64,000 bases of DNA from positions 1 to 64,000 of the forward strand of contig CALWZO010000046.1 of NCBI GenBank assembly GCA_944386045.1, written 5' to 3'. The stretch comes from an uncultured Clostridia bacterium. GTDB taxonomy: Bacteria; Bacillota; Clostridia; Oscillospirales; Ruminococcaceae. Positions 8,074 through 16,814 of the stretch are shown piece after piece (within the stretch, counting starts at the first letter, position 1; every line of letters starts with the position of its first letter). Made by a program: the position numbers and the translations under genes. Under the pieces are notes generated by a model, which saw only the letters and a program-made list of their open reading frames with translations, was not told the DNA's origin and did not search any database.

Positions 8074-8706
8074 CTAACCCCGCAGCACTTCGTTAAGCTT
8101 GTTGGACAATATTGCCAGGCTGGTGGCCATGTTCTCGTTCTGTACTATTATCCCCCGGGGAACCGTCAGGCTGACCGGGGCAAAGTTCCATATGGCCAAC
8201 ACGCCGCTTTTTACCAGTGTATCGCATATGCTCTGGGCGTTTTCGGCCGGCGCGGTTATTATACCTATATGTATATTCATTCTTTTGGTCAGTTCCGGAA
8301 GTTTATCCACATGGAAAATGGTTTTGCCGTTTATCTGTTTGCCGCACAACGCGCTGTTCACATCAAAAGCCGCAACTATATTCAGCCCGTAGCTTTTGAA
8401 GCCGTCATACCCCAGCAGTGCCTTGCCCAGGCCGCCGGCGCCCACTATCACGGCGTCTTTTGTGTTGTTGTAATCCAGAAAATTCTGAAGGTCTTTTATC
8501 AGGACTTTGGTCTCGTAGCCGACCTTTGGCCTGCCGGCGCTGGAGGCGCAGGACAAATCCTTTCGCACCTGGACATGGTTCAGGCCCAGTATGTTTGCTA
8601 TTGATGTGGCGGAAATGTATTCCACCCCTTCTTTTGCTTTTTCCTGCAACAGCGAAAGATATACAGGCAGGCGATACAAAGTCCGTTTTGATATCTGTTT
8701 GTTCAT
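8074..8706 (-). CDS. rex: Redox-sensing transcriptional repressor Rex
   Basis: A 210-residue repressor that binds DNA when NADH/NAD+ is low and releases it on NADH binding. The N-terminal winged helix (residues ~1-75) has the typical RRLPVYLSLL-like entry (here YRLPVYLSLLQE) and LNHVQVRKDLS recognition helix; a Rossmann fold follows with VGAGGLGKALLGY and the C-terminal domain-swapped helix. Length is normal. It heads the hydrogenase operon and a candidate Rex operator overlaps its own promoter region, implying autoregulation and redox control of the hydrogenase genes. AGGTGGGAG precedes the ATG. Identification is firm. Confidence 0.95.
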   Translation of the reverse strand: MNKQISKRTLYRLPVYLSLLQEKAKEGVEYISATSIANILGLNHVQVRKDLSCASSAGRPKVGYETKVLIKDLQNFLDYNNTKDAVIVGAGGLGKALLGYDGFKSYGLNIVAAFDVNSALCGKQINGKTIFHVDKLPELTKRMNIHIGIITAPAENAQSICDTLVKSGVLAIWNFAPVSLTVPRGIIVQNENMATSLAILSNKLNEVLRG

Positions 8707-8720
8707 TCTCCCACCTCTTA

Positions 8721-8738
8721 TTGATATTTTTTTATCGA
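8721..8738. promoter_or_regulatory. Candidate Rex operator
   Basis: TTGATATTTTTTTATCGA matches the clostridial Rex consensus TTGTTAA-N4-TTAACAA at 10 of 14 defined positions, with both outer half-sites largely kept. It lies between the rex -10 and the ribosome site, where bound Rex would block transcription. The match was made by eye. Confidence 0.5.
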
Positions 8739-8753
8739 TAATTTCAACTATAT

Positions 8754-8780
8754 ATTATAACTATTTTTCCTTCATGTCAA
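8754..8780 (-). promoter_or_regulatory. Promoter of rex-hydrogenase operon
   Basis: On the minus strand a perfect TTGACA (8780-8775) precedes TATAAT (8759-8754) by 15 bp; the overlapping TAATAT gives the standard 17 bp. The candidate Rex operator begins 16 bp downstream of the TATAAT. Confidence 0.65.
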
Positions 8781-8903
8781 CGGCAAAATAACCACCTTTA
8801 AAATATTTCTTTTTTTAAACAAAAAGCACATAAGTCAGAAATAAAATTTGTACAATATTTATAAACACATTGTAAAATTAAAATGATTTTTTCGGTTTTT
8901 GTA

Positions 8904-8931
8904 TTGTAAAGGCGGGCAGCTGTGATAGAAT
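8904..8931 (+). promoter_or_regulatory. Promoter of HD-domain gene
   Basis: TTGTAA (8904-8909) and TAGAAT (8926-8931) are 16 bp apart, and TG-A precedes the -10 as an extended element. The ATG is 34 bases further on. Confidence 0.5.
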
Positions 8932-8964
8932 AAAATAAAAAGCTTTGCACTTACAGAGGTAGTT

Positions 8965-9624
8965 ATGACAATATACGAAAAAGTAAAAAGCAGTGAAGAG
9001 ATAAAAACATATATAAGAATGGCGGACGAGACGCTGGAAAAGCTGGGGTTTACCGAACACAGCTTTGCCCATGTGACCAGGTGCGCCGATGTGGCCGGAC
9101 ATATACTGGTAAAGCTGGGATATGACGAGCACACGGTGGAGCTGGGAAAAGCCGCCGGATATATGCACGACATAGGCAATGTGGTCAACAGGATAGACCA
9201 TGCCCAGTCCGGCGCGGTGATGGCCTTCAGGATACTGGACAAAATGGGAATAGACGCCGAAGATATAGCCAGGATAGTGTGCGCCATAGGCAACCATGAC
9301 GAGGGCACTGCATACCCGGTAAACGAGCTGGCCGCAGCGCTGATACTGGCGGACAAAAGCGATGTAAGGCGCAGCCGTGTAAGAAACAAGGACGCGATAA
9401 ATTTTGACATTCATGACAGGGTAAATTATGCGGTGGTAAAATCGAAGCTGGGCCTGGATGAGCAAAACAAAAAGATAGTGCTGCACCTGACGATAGACGA
9501 AAAGATCAGCCACATATCGGAGTATTTTGAAATATTCCTGTCCAGGATGCTGCTGTGCCGCCGCGCGGCGGACTACTTCTCCCTCAGCTTTGAGGTGCAT
9601 ATAAACGAAATGAGAGTGATGTAA
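8965..9624 (+). CDS. HD-domain phosphohydrolase
   Basis: A 219-residue soluble protein with the HD metal-binding pattern: H33 in HSFAHVTRCADVA, the HD pair in AGYMHDIGNVVNRIDHAQSG, then IGNHDEG and the distal aspartate in LILADKSDVRRSR. This is a hydrolase of phosphomonoesters or nucleotides; substrate is not deducible. The C-terminal ~70 residues are less distinctive. It has its own promoter divergent from rex and its own terminator, so it is monocistronic. A weak ribosome site (AGAGGTAG) precedes the ATG. YqeK-like or signalling hydrolases are possible relatives. Confidence 0.75.
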   Translation: MTIYEKVKSSEEIKTYIRMADETLEKLGFTEHSFAHVTRCADVAGHILVKLGYDEHTVELGKAAGYMHDIGNVVNRIDHAQSGAVMAFRILDKMGIDAEDIARIVCAIGNHDEGTAYPVNELAAALILADKSDVRRSRVRNKDAINFDIHDRVNYAVVKSKLGLDEQNKKIVLHLTIDEKISHISEYFEIFLSRMLLCRRAADYFSLSFEVHINEMRVM

Positions 9625-9650
9625 AAAAGCCGCCTGCGGGCGGTTTTTTC
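9623..9650 (+). terminator. Terminator of HD-domain gene
   Basis: A GC-rich hairpin (CCGCC with GGCGG, extended by A-T pairs) begins at the stop codon and is followed by TTTTTT. Confidence 0.8.
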
Positions 9651-9675
9651 TTTGCCGCAGATGTGGTGTTTTTCT

Positions 9676-9704
9676 TTGTATTTTCGGCGGTTTTGTTGTA
9701 TAAT
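9676..9704 (+). promoter_or_regulatory. Promoter of ispDF
   Basis: TTGTAT (9676-9681) and TATAAT (9699-9704) are separated by 17 bp, about 55 bases before the ATG. Confidence 0.6.
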
Positions 9705-9757
9705 TTATATAATGTAAAAATATATCTGTAAATATAAAAAAGGACAGTCGGACAAAT

Positions 9758-10885
9758 ATGTACAAAGACAAAAAAGTTTGGGCAATAGTGCTGGCCGCCG
9801 GCAAAGGCAGCCGCATGGGATTTGACAAAATGATGTATAAACTGGATAAACATACTGTTGTTTATCATTCGGTGGCGGCCTTTGAAAACAATGAGTACAT
9901 CGACAGCATTATCGTGGCCGCCGGAGAAAATATAGACCGGGTGCGCCGGCAGGTACGGGAATTTCCCAAAATGGCGGCGGTTGTACCCGGAGGTACTACC
10001 AGGGCGCAGTCGGTGATGAACGCGCTGGAAAAAGCAGAGCCGGACTGCCTGATAGCAATACATGACGGGGCCAGGCCCTTTGTCAGCCGACAGGTGATAG
10101 ACCGGGCAGTGCGGGCGGCATATACCCACGGCGCGGCGGTGCCCTGCGTAAAGGTAAAGGACACCATAAAGCAGGCTGAAGGGGACTTTATAGGTTTTAC
10201 CCCGGACAGAAACAACCTGTACATAACCCAGACGCCCCAGGTTTTTGATGTAAATTTATACAGAAAACTTGCAGCAAGCGGCTTTGATGAAAACATCACC
10301 GACGACGCACAGCTGTTTGAAAAGGCCGGCGTGAAGGTGATGATAACCCCCGGCGATTATGCAAACTACAAGATAACCACAAAAGACGATTTGAAAAAGG
10401 AGAGCAAAATGAGAATAGGCCACGGATATGATGTTCACAAACTGACAGGCGACAGAAAACTGATACTGGGTGGGGTGGAAATTCCCCACGATATGGGCCT
10501 GCTGGGCCATTCCGATGCTGATGTGGTGCTGCACGCAGTGATGGACAGCCTGCTGGGCGCGCTGGCCCTGGGGGATATAGGCAAACATTTCCCCGATACC
10601 GACGAAAAATATGCCGGTGCCGACAGCATGCAGCTGCTGCGCCGGGTGTCCGACATGATTTTTGACGCCGGTGCCGATGTGGAAAACATAGATGTAACCA
10701 TACTGTGTCAAAAGCCGAAACTGGCCCCGCATATTCCCCTTATGCGACAGAATATCGCCGACGCCCTGCACACCGACATATCCAGAATATCCGTAAAGGC
10801 CACAACGGAGGAAGGGCTGGGCTTTACCGGCGAGGAGCTGGGCATAGCCTGTCATTGCGTATGCCTGCTGAAAACCCCCGGCTGA
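9758..10885 (+). CDS. ispDF: Bifunctional IspD-IspF (MEP isoprenoid pathway)
   Basis: A 375-residue fusion. Residues 1-217 are IspD, 2-C-methyl-D-erythritol-4-phosphate cytidylyltransferase ([14 protein letters not shown] nucleotide loop, [13 protein letters not shown]). Residues 218-375 are IspF, MEcPP synthase ([20 protein letters not shown] zinc ligands, [11 protein letters not shown]). They catalyse non-consecutive steps of the pathway; IspE is not in the window. A strong ribosome site, AAAAAGGAG, lies just before the in-frame ATG at 10409, which would give a free 158-residue IspF of normal length. Fusions of these two enzymes are known in other bacteria. Confidence 0.93.
   Translation: MYKDKKVWAIVLAAGKGSRMGFDKMMYKLDKHTVVYHSVAAFENNEYIDSIIVAAGENIDRVRRQVREFPKMAAVVPGGTTRAQSVMNALEKAEPDCLIAIHDGARPFVSRQVIDRAVRAAYTHGAAVPCVKVKDTIKQAEGDFIGFTPDRNNLYITQTPQVFDVNLYRKLAASGFDENITDDAQLFEKAGVKVMITPGDYANYKITTKDDLKKESKMRIGHGYDVHKLTGDRKLILGGVEIPHDMGLLGHSDADVVLHAVMDSLLGALALGDIGKHFPDTDEKYAGADSMQLLRRVSDMIFDAGADVENIDVTILCQKPKLAPHIPLMRQNIADALHTDISRISVKATTEEGLGFTGEELGIACHCVCLLKTPG
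10396..10411 (+). promoter_or_regulatory. Internal ribosome-binding site for free IspF
   Basis: AAAGGAG at 10396-10402 is followed after 6 bases by ATG (10409-10411), in frame with the fusion and exactly at the IspF domain start. It could drive independent IspF translation or be a relic of a recent gene fusion. Confidence 0.55.
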
Positions 10886-10949
10886 AAAGCGAATTTTTTT
10901 AAAATTTTATTACAATCTGCATTTTTTGCTTTTTAAATTCTTATATATA

Positions 10950-10958
10950 TGTTATCAT
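10950..10958 (+). promoter_or_regulatory. Extended -10 promoter of cdaA
   Basis: TGTTATCAT gives TG-N-TATCAT, 60 bases before the cdaA ATG. No -35 at the usual distance stands out in this AT-rich gap. Confidence 0.4.
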
Positions 10959-11017
10959 TACAAGATAGCAAACCTTTGACTTTATTGCATTTAAACTATT
11001 AAAAAGGCGGTGTAACT

Positions 11018-11893
11018 ATGAATTTATCAGGTCTTGCAAGCTCTTTTGTCAGTGTTTTGCAGTCTATAGGCCTTTCAGATATACTTGATGTGGCAATAAT
11101 AACCCTGCTGGTTTACAGCGTGCTGAACCTGCTGAAAAAAACCAGGGCTTTCCAGCTGCTTAAAGGGCTGGCGCTGTTTTTTGCGGTGTATGTATTCGCC
11201 ACCCAGGCCAAACTTAAAACCCTTACATTTCTGATCGAGAACCTGCTTCAGGTGGGCTTTATCGCGCTTTTGGTGGTATTCCAGCCGGAACTGCGCCGCG
11301 CGCTGGAACAGGTGGGCAGCTCCAACCTGCTGACCCTCAGCTTTTTTCGCAAGAAAACAGCCGAACAGGCAGAGGTGGAACGCCTGCGCAAAGCCATTGC
11401 CGGAATATGCGACGGCGTGGAGCGCATGAGCGAAAAACAGACCGGTGCTTTGATTGTAATGGAAAAATTCACCAGCCTGGCCAGCATAAAGGTGTCCGGC
11501 ACTGTTGTAAACGGCGACATAACCCCGGAACTTATCGGCACCATATTTTACGACGGCTCCCCCCTGCATGACGGCGCAGTTATAATACATGACGGACGAA
11601 TAACCCATGCGGGCTGTGTTCTGCCGCTGTCTGACAATCTGGAGATAAGCAAGGATATGGGAACGCGTCACCGCGCCGCCCTGGGACTGAGCGAAGTAAG
11701 CGATGCCATAGCCCTGGTGGTCAGCGAGGAAACCGGAACAATTTCCTTTGCCAAAAACGGAGTCCTGGTGAGAAATATGGACAGACAGTCCCTTTATGAC
11801 ATGCTGGAAAAGGAATTTATACTGCCTATTATCGAGGCCAACGAAAAAACCCAGGCCAGCAATATTTTAAGGAGGAAGAACAATGAACAGTAA
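11018..11893 (+). CDS. cdaA: Diadenylate cyclase CdaA
   Basis: A 291-residue membrane enzyme that makes cyclic di-AMP from two ATP. Three N-terminal hydrophobic helices (about residues 21-38, 46-62, 72-89) anchor the DAC domain, whose catalytic DGA is residues 185-187 (SPLHDGAVI) and RHR is 217-219 (GTRHRAALG). Length and order match CdaA. It overlaps cdaR by 11 bases, the usual partner. c-di-AMP controls potassium, osmolytes and wall homeostasis; a c-di-AMP receptor (darA) lies at 50388-50711. The ATG has AAAAGGCGG upstream. Confidence 0.95.
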   Translation: MNLSGLASSFVSVLQSIGLSDILDVAIITLLVYSVLNLLKKTRAFQLLKGLALFFAVYVFATQAKLKTLTFLIENLLQVGFIALLVVFQPELRRALEQVGSSNLLTLSFFRKKTAEQAEVERLRKAIAGICDGVERMSEKQTGALIVMEKFTSLASIKVSGTVVNGDITPELIGTIFYDGSPLHDGAVIIHDGRITHAGCVLPLSDNLEISKDMGTRHRAALGLSEVSDAIALVVSEETGTISFAKNGVLVRNMDRQSLYDMLEKEFILPIIEANEKTQASNILRRKNNEQ

Positions 11894-13127
11894 AAAGTTT
11901 TCCCGTCTTTTTGAAGACAACAGATTTTTGTTTCTGGTCTCCTTTGTTGTGGCTGTTCTGCTGTGGATGTATGTGGTTGTTTATGTGAACAACGAGCACA
12001 CCGATGTCATAAGGAATGTACCGATAAATGTGCAGTACAGACAAAGCGCATATCAGTCCCTGGGGCTGGATGTGATAGAAATGGACATTGAAACGGTAAA
12101 TGTATCGGTAACCGGCCCGCGCAGTGTAACCGGCAACCTGACTGCCGATGACATAATTGTATACCCCAACATAACAGGCGTTGACGGCGCAGGCAAATAC
12201 ACCGTAACCCTTACGGCGGAAAAAACCTCCAGCGTCAAGAATTTTTCCATAAATTCACTCAGCCGCGACACCGTGACCATACGCCTGGACAAAGTTATCA
12301 GCAAGGATTTCCCGGTGGAGGCTGACATATCCAGCATTGTGGTGGCCGGCGACTATATGGCTGACCTGCCCATAACATCACCGTCCACAATAACCATCAC
12401 AGGCCCGGAATACAAAGTAAGCACCATAGACAAGGTTGTGGCCGCAACTGTACAGCAGCAGACGCTCAGCCAGACGACCGTTTTCACCAGCGAGGTGCTG
12501 TTGTATGACGAAAGCGACAACCTGATAGACCACAACCTGCTGACCCTCAGTGCCGAGGAAATAGACATAACAATACCGATAATCAAGGAGATAACAGTTC
12601 CGCTGAAGGTGGACTACATCAATGTGCCGGACGGTTTCAACACCGATACCCTGCACCGGTCACTTTCCGTGTCGGAAATCAGGCTGGCAGTGCCTGCCAA
12701 AGACGCAGACTCCATATCTGAATTTGTGGCAGGTTATATAGACCTGGCCACCCTTCAGACAGATACGGCCTATACTTTTGACATAAAACTGCCCACCGGC
12801 TGGCGCAGCATTGATGATATAACTCAGGTGACAGCCAGCATTTCTTCCTCCAACCTGGTGGAAAAGAATGTGTCGGTATCCGAAATAAAGGTTATAAACG
12901 ATGCCGAAAATCTGATTGAAGTGCTGACCCAGGTGATAAACAATGTGACAATAGTGGGGGACGCCCGGGCGGTGGAGGAGCTGTCCATAGGCGGAGTTAT
13001 CGCCCAGATAGACGCTTCCAGGCTGACTGCCGCCCAGGGACAGCAGTCCGTACAGGTCAGCTTTATAATTCCATCAACCGACAAGGTATATGTAAAAGGC
13101 GTATACAATGTAACCATAAGAATTTAA
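11883..13127 (+). CDS. cdaR: YbbR-domain regulator CdaR
   Basis: A 414-residue protein with one N-terminal membrane helix (about residues 14-36) and a long beta-rich extracytoplasmic part built of repeated YbbR-type domains, seen as recurring segments such as VNVSVTGPRSVTGNL, ITITGPEYKVSTI and VTIVGDARAVEEL. CdaR partners with CdaA and modulates cyclase activity. The start overlaps the cdaA end by 11 bases, with GGAGGAAG upstream, implying coupled translation. The next gene, in a different pathway, begins 22 bases downstream. Confidence 0.92.
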   Translation: MNSKKFSRLFEDNRFLFLVSFVVAVLLWMYVVVYVNNEHTDVIRNVPINVQYRQSAYQSLGLDVIEMDIETVNVSVTGPRSVTGNLTADDIIVYPNITGVDGAGKYTVTLTAEKTSSVKNFSINSLSRDTVTIRLDKVISKDFPVEADISSIVVAGDYMADLPITSPSTITITGPEYKVSTIDKVVAATVQQQTLSQTTVFTSEVLLYDESDNLIDHNLLTLSAEEIDITIPIIKEITVPLKVDYINVPDGFNTDTLHRSLSVSEIRLAVPAKDADSISEFVAGYIDLATLQTDTAYTFDIKLPTGWRSIDDITQVTASISSSNLVEKNVSVSEIKVINDAENLIEVLTQVINNVTIVGDARAVEELSIGGVIAQIDASRLTAAQGQQSVQVSFIIPSTDKVYVKGVYNVTIRI

Positions 13128-13149
13128 AAAACTACCGGCGGGAAAATAT

Positions 13150-14733
13150 ATGATTTTGGTAAACAACATAAAACTGAATATTGACCGGGACCCCCGGCAG
13201 GCCTGCACCGCGGCTTTGAAGCTGCTTAAGCTGCCTGCCGGCCAGGTAAGTGATATATGGCTGCACAAAACCAGCATCGACGCCAGAAAAGGCGATGTAA
13301 AGTTTGTGCACAGTGTGGCTGTGGTGCTGAAAGATGAAAATCTGGAGGCAAAATACCGGGGCAAAAGCAGGGATATATCCGTCAAAAAGGTATCTCCCAT
13401 AGCCTTTCCCACCGGCAAACAGCCGATGGAACACCCGCCGGTGGTGTGCGGTTTTGGGCCGGCAGGCTTTATGTGCCGGCTGGTGCTGGCCAGGCAGGGT
13501 TTCTGCCCGGTGGTTATCGAACAGGGCCAGCGGATTGACGAAAGAATTGAAACGGTGCGCAGGTTTGAACAGACAGGCCGTCTGAACACCGCCAGCAACA
13601 TACAGTTCGGCGAAGGCGGCGCCGGCACATTTTCCGACGGAAAACTGACCACAAGAATTACCGATGAAAGATGCGCTTTTGTCACCCGGACTTTTATACA
13701 GCACGGCGCTCCGGAAGAGATAAAAAGAATGGCTAAACCCCACATAGGCACAGACCTTCTGGCCGGGGTTATAAAAAATATACGACAGGAGATTATCCGC
13801 CTGGGCGGCAGGGTTATGTTTGACACTGCCCTGCTGGACCTGATAATAAAAAACGGCCGCGTCCGGGGTGTAAAAACCACAGCCGGAGATATAGCCACAG
13901 ACCATTTGATACTGGCCACAGGCCACAGTGCCAGGCAGGTATTTTTCATGCTGGCACAGCGCGGCGCTGACATACAGGCCAAGCCTTTTTCGGTGGGTGT
14001 AAGGATAGAGCACCTGCAAAGTGAAATTGACAAGGGGCTGTATCATTCCCTGGCCGGACACCCGGCACTGCCCAAAGGCGAATATCAGCTGTCCGACACC
14101 ACCGGGCGGCGAGGTGTGTACACATTCTGTATGTGTCCCGGCGGCAGTGTGGTGGCCGCAGCCAGTGAAAGCGACGCCGTGGTGGTAAACGGCATGAGCC
14201 GACACGCCCGCGACGGCAAAAATGCCAACAGCGCGGTGGTAGTTTCGGTGGAGCCGAAAGATTTTGACAACGATTTTGCCAAGGCGATAGATTTTCAGAG
14301 AAAGCTGGAAAAAGCGGCCTTTGCCGCCGGCGGCGCAAACTACAAAGCTCCCCGGCAGACGGTAAACAGATTTCTGGCCGGCAAAGGCGGCGCAGATTAC
14401 AAAAGGGTTGTTCCCAGCTATCCGCTGGGGGTCACCGACGCGGCTTTTGACAGTTTTCTGCCGGATTTTGTCTGCCGGGGCCTGAGGAAATCTCTGCCCG
14501 CAATGGACAGAAAACTGCCCGGCTTTGCCCGGGAAGACAGCGTGCTGACAGCCGTGGAAAGCCGAACCAGCTCCCCGGCCAGAATTTTGCGCGCTGAAGA
14601 CTTTCAGAGCAATATCAAGGGGCTGTACCCGGCCGGAGAGGGTGCCGGCTACGCCGGCGGCATAATGAGCGCTGCTGTTGACGGGGTAAAGATAGCCCAG
14701 TATATATGTGCACAGCACAAACCGTTGCTGTGA
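13150..14733 (+). CDS. FAD-dependent dehydrogenase (COG2509 type)
   Basis: A 527-residue flavoprotein. A short N-terminal domain (~1-90, with the substrate-side KTSIDARKGDVKF) precedes the FAD Rossmann motif VCGFGPAGFMCRLVLARQG; further FAD-fold blocks are FGEGGAGTFSDGKLTTR, ILATGHSAR and the C-terminal GLYPAGEGAGYAGGIMSAAVDG. This pattern defines the uncharacterised COG2509 group, annotated as NAD(P)/FAD-dependent oxidoreductases. The substrate is unknown. It sits between cdaR and recJ with short gaps, so it is probably part of the same plus-strand transcription unit. GGCGGG precedes the ATG. Confidence 0.85.
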   Translation: MILVNNIKLNIDRDPRQACTAALKLLKLPAGQVSDIWLHKTSIDARKGDVKFVHSVAVVLKDENLEAKYRGKSRDISVKKVSPIAFPTGKQPMEHPPVVCGFGPAGFMCRLVLARQGFCPVVIEQGQRIDERIETVRRFEQTGRLNTASNIQFGEGGAGTFSDGKLTTRITDERCAFVTRTFIQHGAPEEIKRMAKPHIGTDLLAGVIKNIRQEIIRLGGRVMFDTALLDLIIKNGRVRGVKTTAGDIATDHLILATGHSARQVFFMLAQRGADIQAKPFSVGVRIEHLQSEIDKGLYHSLAGHPALPKGEYQLSDTTGRRGVYTFCMCPGGSVVAAASESDAVVVNGMSRHARDGKNANSAVVVSVEPKDFDNDFAKAIDFQRKLEKAAFAAGGANYKAPRQTVNRFLAGKGGADYKRVVPSYPLGVTDAAFDSFLPDFVCRGLRKSLPAMDRKLPGFAREDSVLTAVESRTSSPARILRAEDFQSNIKGLYPAGEGAGYAGGIMSAAVDGVKIAQYICAQHKPLL

Positions 14734-14766
14734 TGAGGAAAATAAAAGTATATTCAAGAGGTTTAA

Positions 14767-16797
14767 ATGCTTTATAGAAAATGGAAGGCAAACAGGTTTT
14801 CACCGCGGCAGGTGGGACAGCTGAGCCGGCGGCTGGGCGTTGACAGCCTGGCGGCCAAGGTTCTGCTGGCAAGGCATATAGAAACAAAAGAGCAGGCCAT
14901 GGAAAAATACCTGGCCGAAGTTCCTTTGTCCGACCCGTTTTTGCTGAAAGACATGGACAAGGCCGTGGCCAGGATATGGCAGGCCATAAACAACGAGGAA
15001 AAGATTGTCGTCTATGGTGATTATGATGTGGACGGCGTGTGCGCCACCGCTGTTTTGTTTTCCTATCTGGAAAATGTGGGGGCACAGGTTTTTTACAAAC
15101 TGCCCAACCGCGAAAAGGAAGGCTACGGCCTGAACAGTGATGTGCTGCAAAGGCTGAAGGACAAGGGCGTCAGCCTGGTCATAACAGTGGACAACGGCAT
15201 ATCCGCCAACGAGCAGATTGATTTTGCCGCCGAAATAGGCCTGGATGTGGTGGTTACCGACCACCACCTGCCCAAAGAACAGCTTCCGGCGGCCTGTGCA
15301 GTGGTGGACCCCCAGAGAAAAGATGATTACAGCCCCTGCAAGACCCTGGCCGGCGTGGGCGTGGCTTTCAAGCTGGTATGTGCGCTGGAAGGCGCCGACT
15401 GTGAAGAGATGCTGGAATATTATTCTGACCTGGTGTGTGTGGGAACAATAGCAGACCTTATGCTGCTGGAAGGAGAAAACCGCACGCTGGTAAAATCCGG
15501 CCTGGAAATGATAAATTCCGAGCCCAGATGCGGCCTGGAAAGCCTGATGGCCGTCAGCGGAATAGCCGGAAAGACAGTCACCAGCGAAAACATAGCCTAT
15601 ACCATCGCCCCCAGGATAAACGCCGCAGGCAGGATGGGAGATGCGGCAAACCGGCTGGAACTGCTGTTGTGCGAAGACCCGCGGCAGGCACAGGAGCTGG
15701 CTGTATTCCTGGAGGAAGAAAATAAAAAGCGCCAGGATACACAGAACAAAATAGCCGACGAGATAACCCGGGAAATATCCTCCAACAAAGACTTTGCCAA
15801 AGACAGAGTGATAGTTGTCCGGGGTGAAAACTATCATCCCGGCGTAATAGGTATAGTGGCCTCCAAGCTGGTGGAAAATTTCGGAAAACCGGCTATTGTT
15901 TTCACCAAAGACGGCGATATATACAAAGGCAGCGGCCGCAGCATACCTGCATTCAACCTGCACGCCGCGCTGTCCCATACGGCAGAACACCTTGTTCAGT
16001 TCGGCGGACACGAACTGGCGGCAGGTGCGGCGGTATCCCCGGAAAATTTGGAAAAATTCCGCCGGCGGATAAACTCTTTTGCCATGGAAAACGAAGATAT
16101 GTCCAGAACTGCCGACCTTGTGGCGGACTGCGTGCTGGATTTTGACGAGATAAACACCCGTTCAGTGGCCCAGGCGGACCTGCTGGCGCCCTTTGGCAAC
16201 GGGAACCCGGCGCCGCTGTTTGTCAGCGAAAACCTGCTGGTGACAGCAGTGTTTCCTGTCAGTGACGGCAAGCACTGCCGAATAAAGATGAAAGGCGGCA
16301 GGACAGAGCTGGGCGGAATGATGTTTGGTGTTTCTCCGGCACAACTGGCCTACAAGCCGGGCGATTATATAGACGCCTGCTACAGCCTGTCAATTTTCCA
16401 CGGAAATGACAGCGACATGGTGTCAATGAAGCTGAAAGAGATAAGACCGGCGGCCATGCCGGACAAGGTGATAGACCGGTATGATGTTTACCGACTGTTT
16501 GTAAACAGGTTTCCGCTGTCGGAGGAAAAGAAACACCTGCTGATGCCCACAAGGGACGAAGTGGCCCGGATATACCGCAAAATAAGGGCAGAAAAGGTAA
16601 ACTGTGAAGACTTGAGGCCGCTGTTTGCCGCCTTCCCTGCCATTCCCAGCGGAAAGATACAGGTTATTATAGATGTTTTACAGGATTTGAGCCTGATAGA
16701 GACAAAACACACGGCGACTGCAAATTATTTTGCCGCCGCCAGTGTACAGGAGAAAAAAGATTTGATGAGCAGCAAGGTGCTGATTGCCTTGCAATAA
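14767..16797 (+). CDS. recJ: Single-stranded-DNA exonuclease RecJ
   Basis: A 676-residue DHH-family 5'-3' exonuclease used in recombination and mismatch repair. Motifs: GDYDVDG (residues 84-90), VDNGISA, TDHH (164-167), the DHHA1 region with GGHELAAGA, and the OB-fold part around RIKMKGG. The C-terminal ~100 residues are an extension common in Firmicutes. It lies directly upstream of relA, an arrangement often seen in Clostridia. A GAGG serves as ribosome site. Confidence 0.93.
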   Translation: MLYRKWKANRFSPRQVGQLSRRLGVDSLAAKVLLARHIETKEQAMEKYLAEVPLSDPFLLKDMDKAVARIWQAINNEEKIVVYGDYDVDGVCATAVLFSYLENVGAQVFYKLPNREKEGYGLNSDVLQRLKDKGVSLVITVDNGISANEQIDFAAEIGLDVVVTDHHLPKEQLPAACAVVDPQRKDDYSPCKTLAGVGVAFKLVCALEGADCEEMLEYYSDLVCVGTIADLMLLEGENRTLVKSGLEMINSEPRCGLESLMAVSGIAGKTVTSENIAYTIAPRINAAGRMGDAANRLELLLCEDPRQAQELAVFLEEENKKRQDTQNKIADEITREISSNKDFAKDRVIVVRGENYHPGVIGIVASKLVENFGKPAIVFTKDGDIYKGSGRSIPAFNLHAALSHTAEHLVQFGGHELAAGAAVSPENLEKFRRRINSFAMENEDMSRTADLVADCVLDFDEINTRSVAQADLLAPFGNGNPAPLFVSENLLVTAVFPVSDGKHCRIKMKGGRTELGGMMFGVSPAQLAYKPGDYIDACYSLSIFHGNDSDMVSMKLKEIRPAAMPDKVIDRYDVYRLFVNRFPLSEEKKHLLMPTRDEVARIYRKIRAEKVNCEDLRPLFAAFPAIPSGKIQVIIDVLQDLSLIETKHTATANYFAAASVQEKKDLMSSKVLIALQ

Positions 16798-16814
16798 TAA
16801 AGGTGGTGCATGTA

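Noticed and set aside
13132-14757. 541-codon minus-strand open frame
   Set aside because: It mirrors the FAD-dependent dehydrogenase in the antisense direction and has no recognisable domain.
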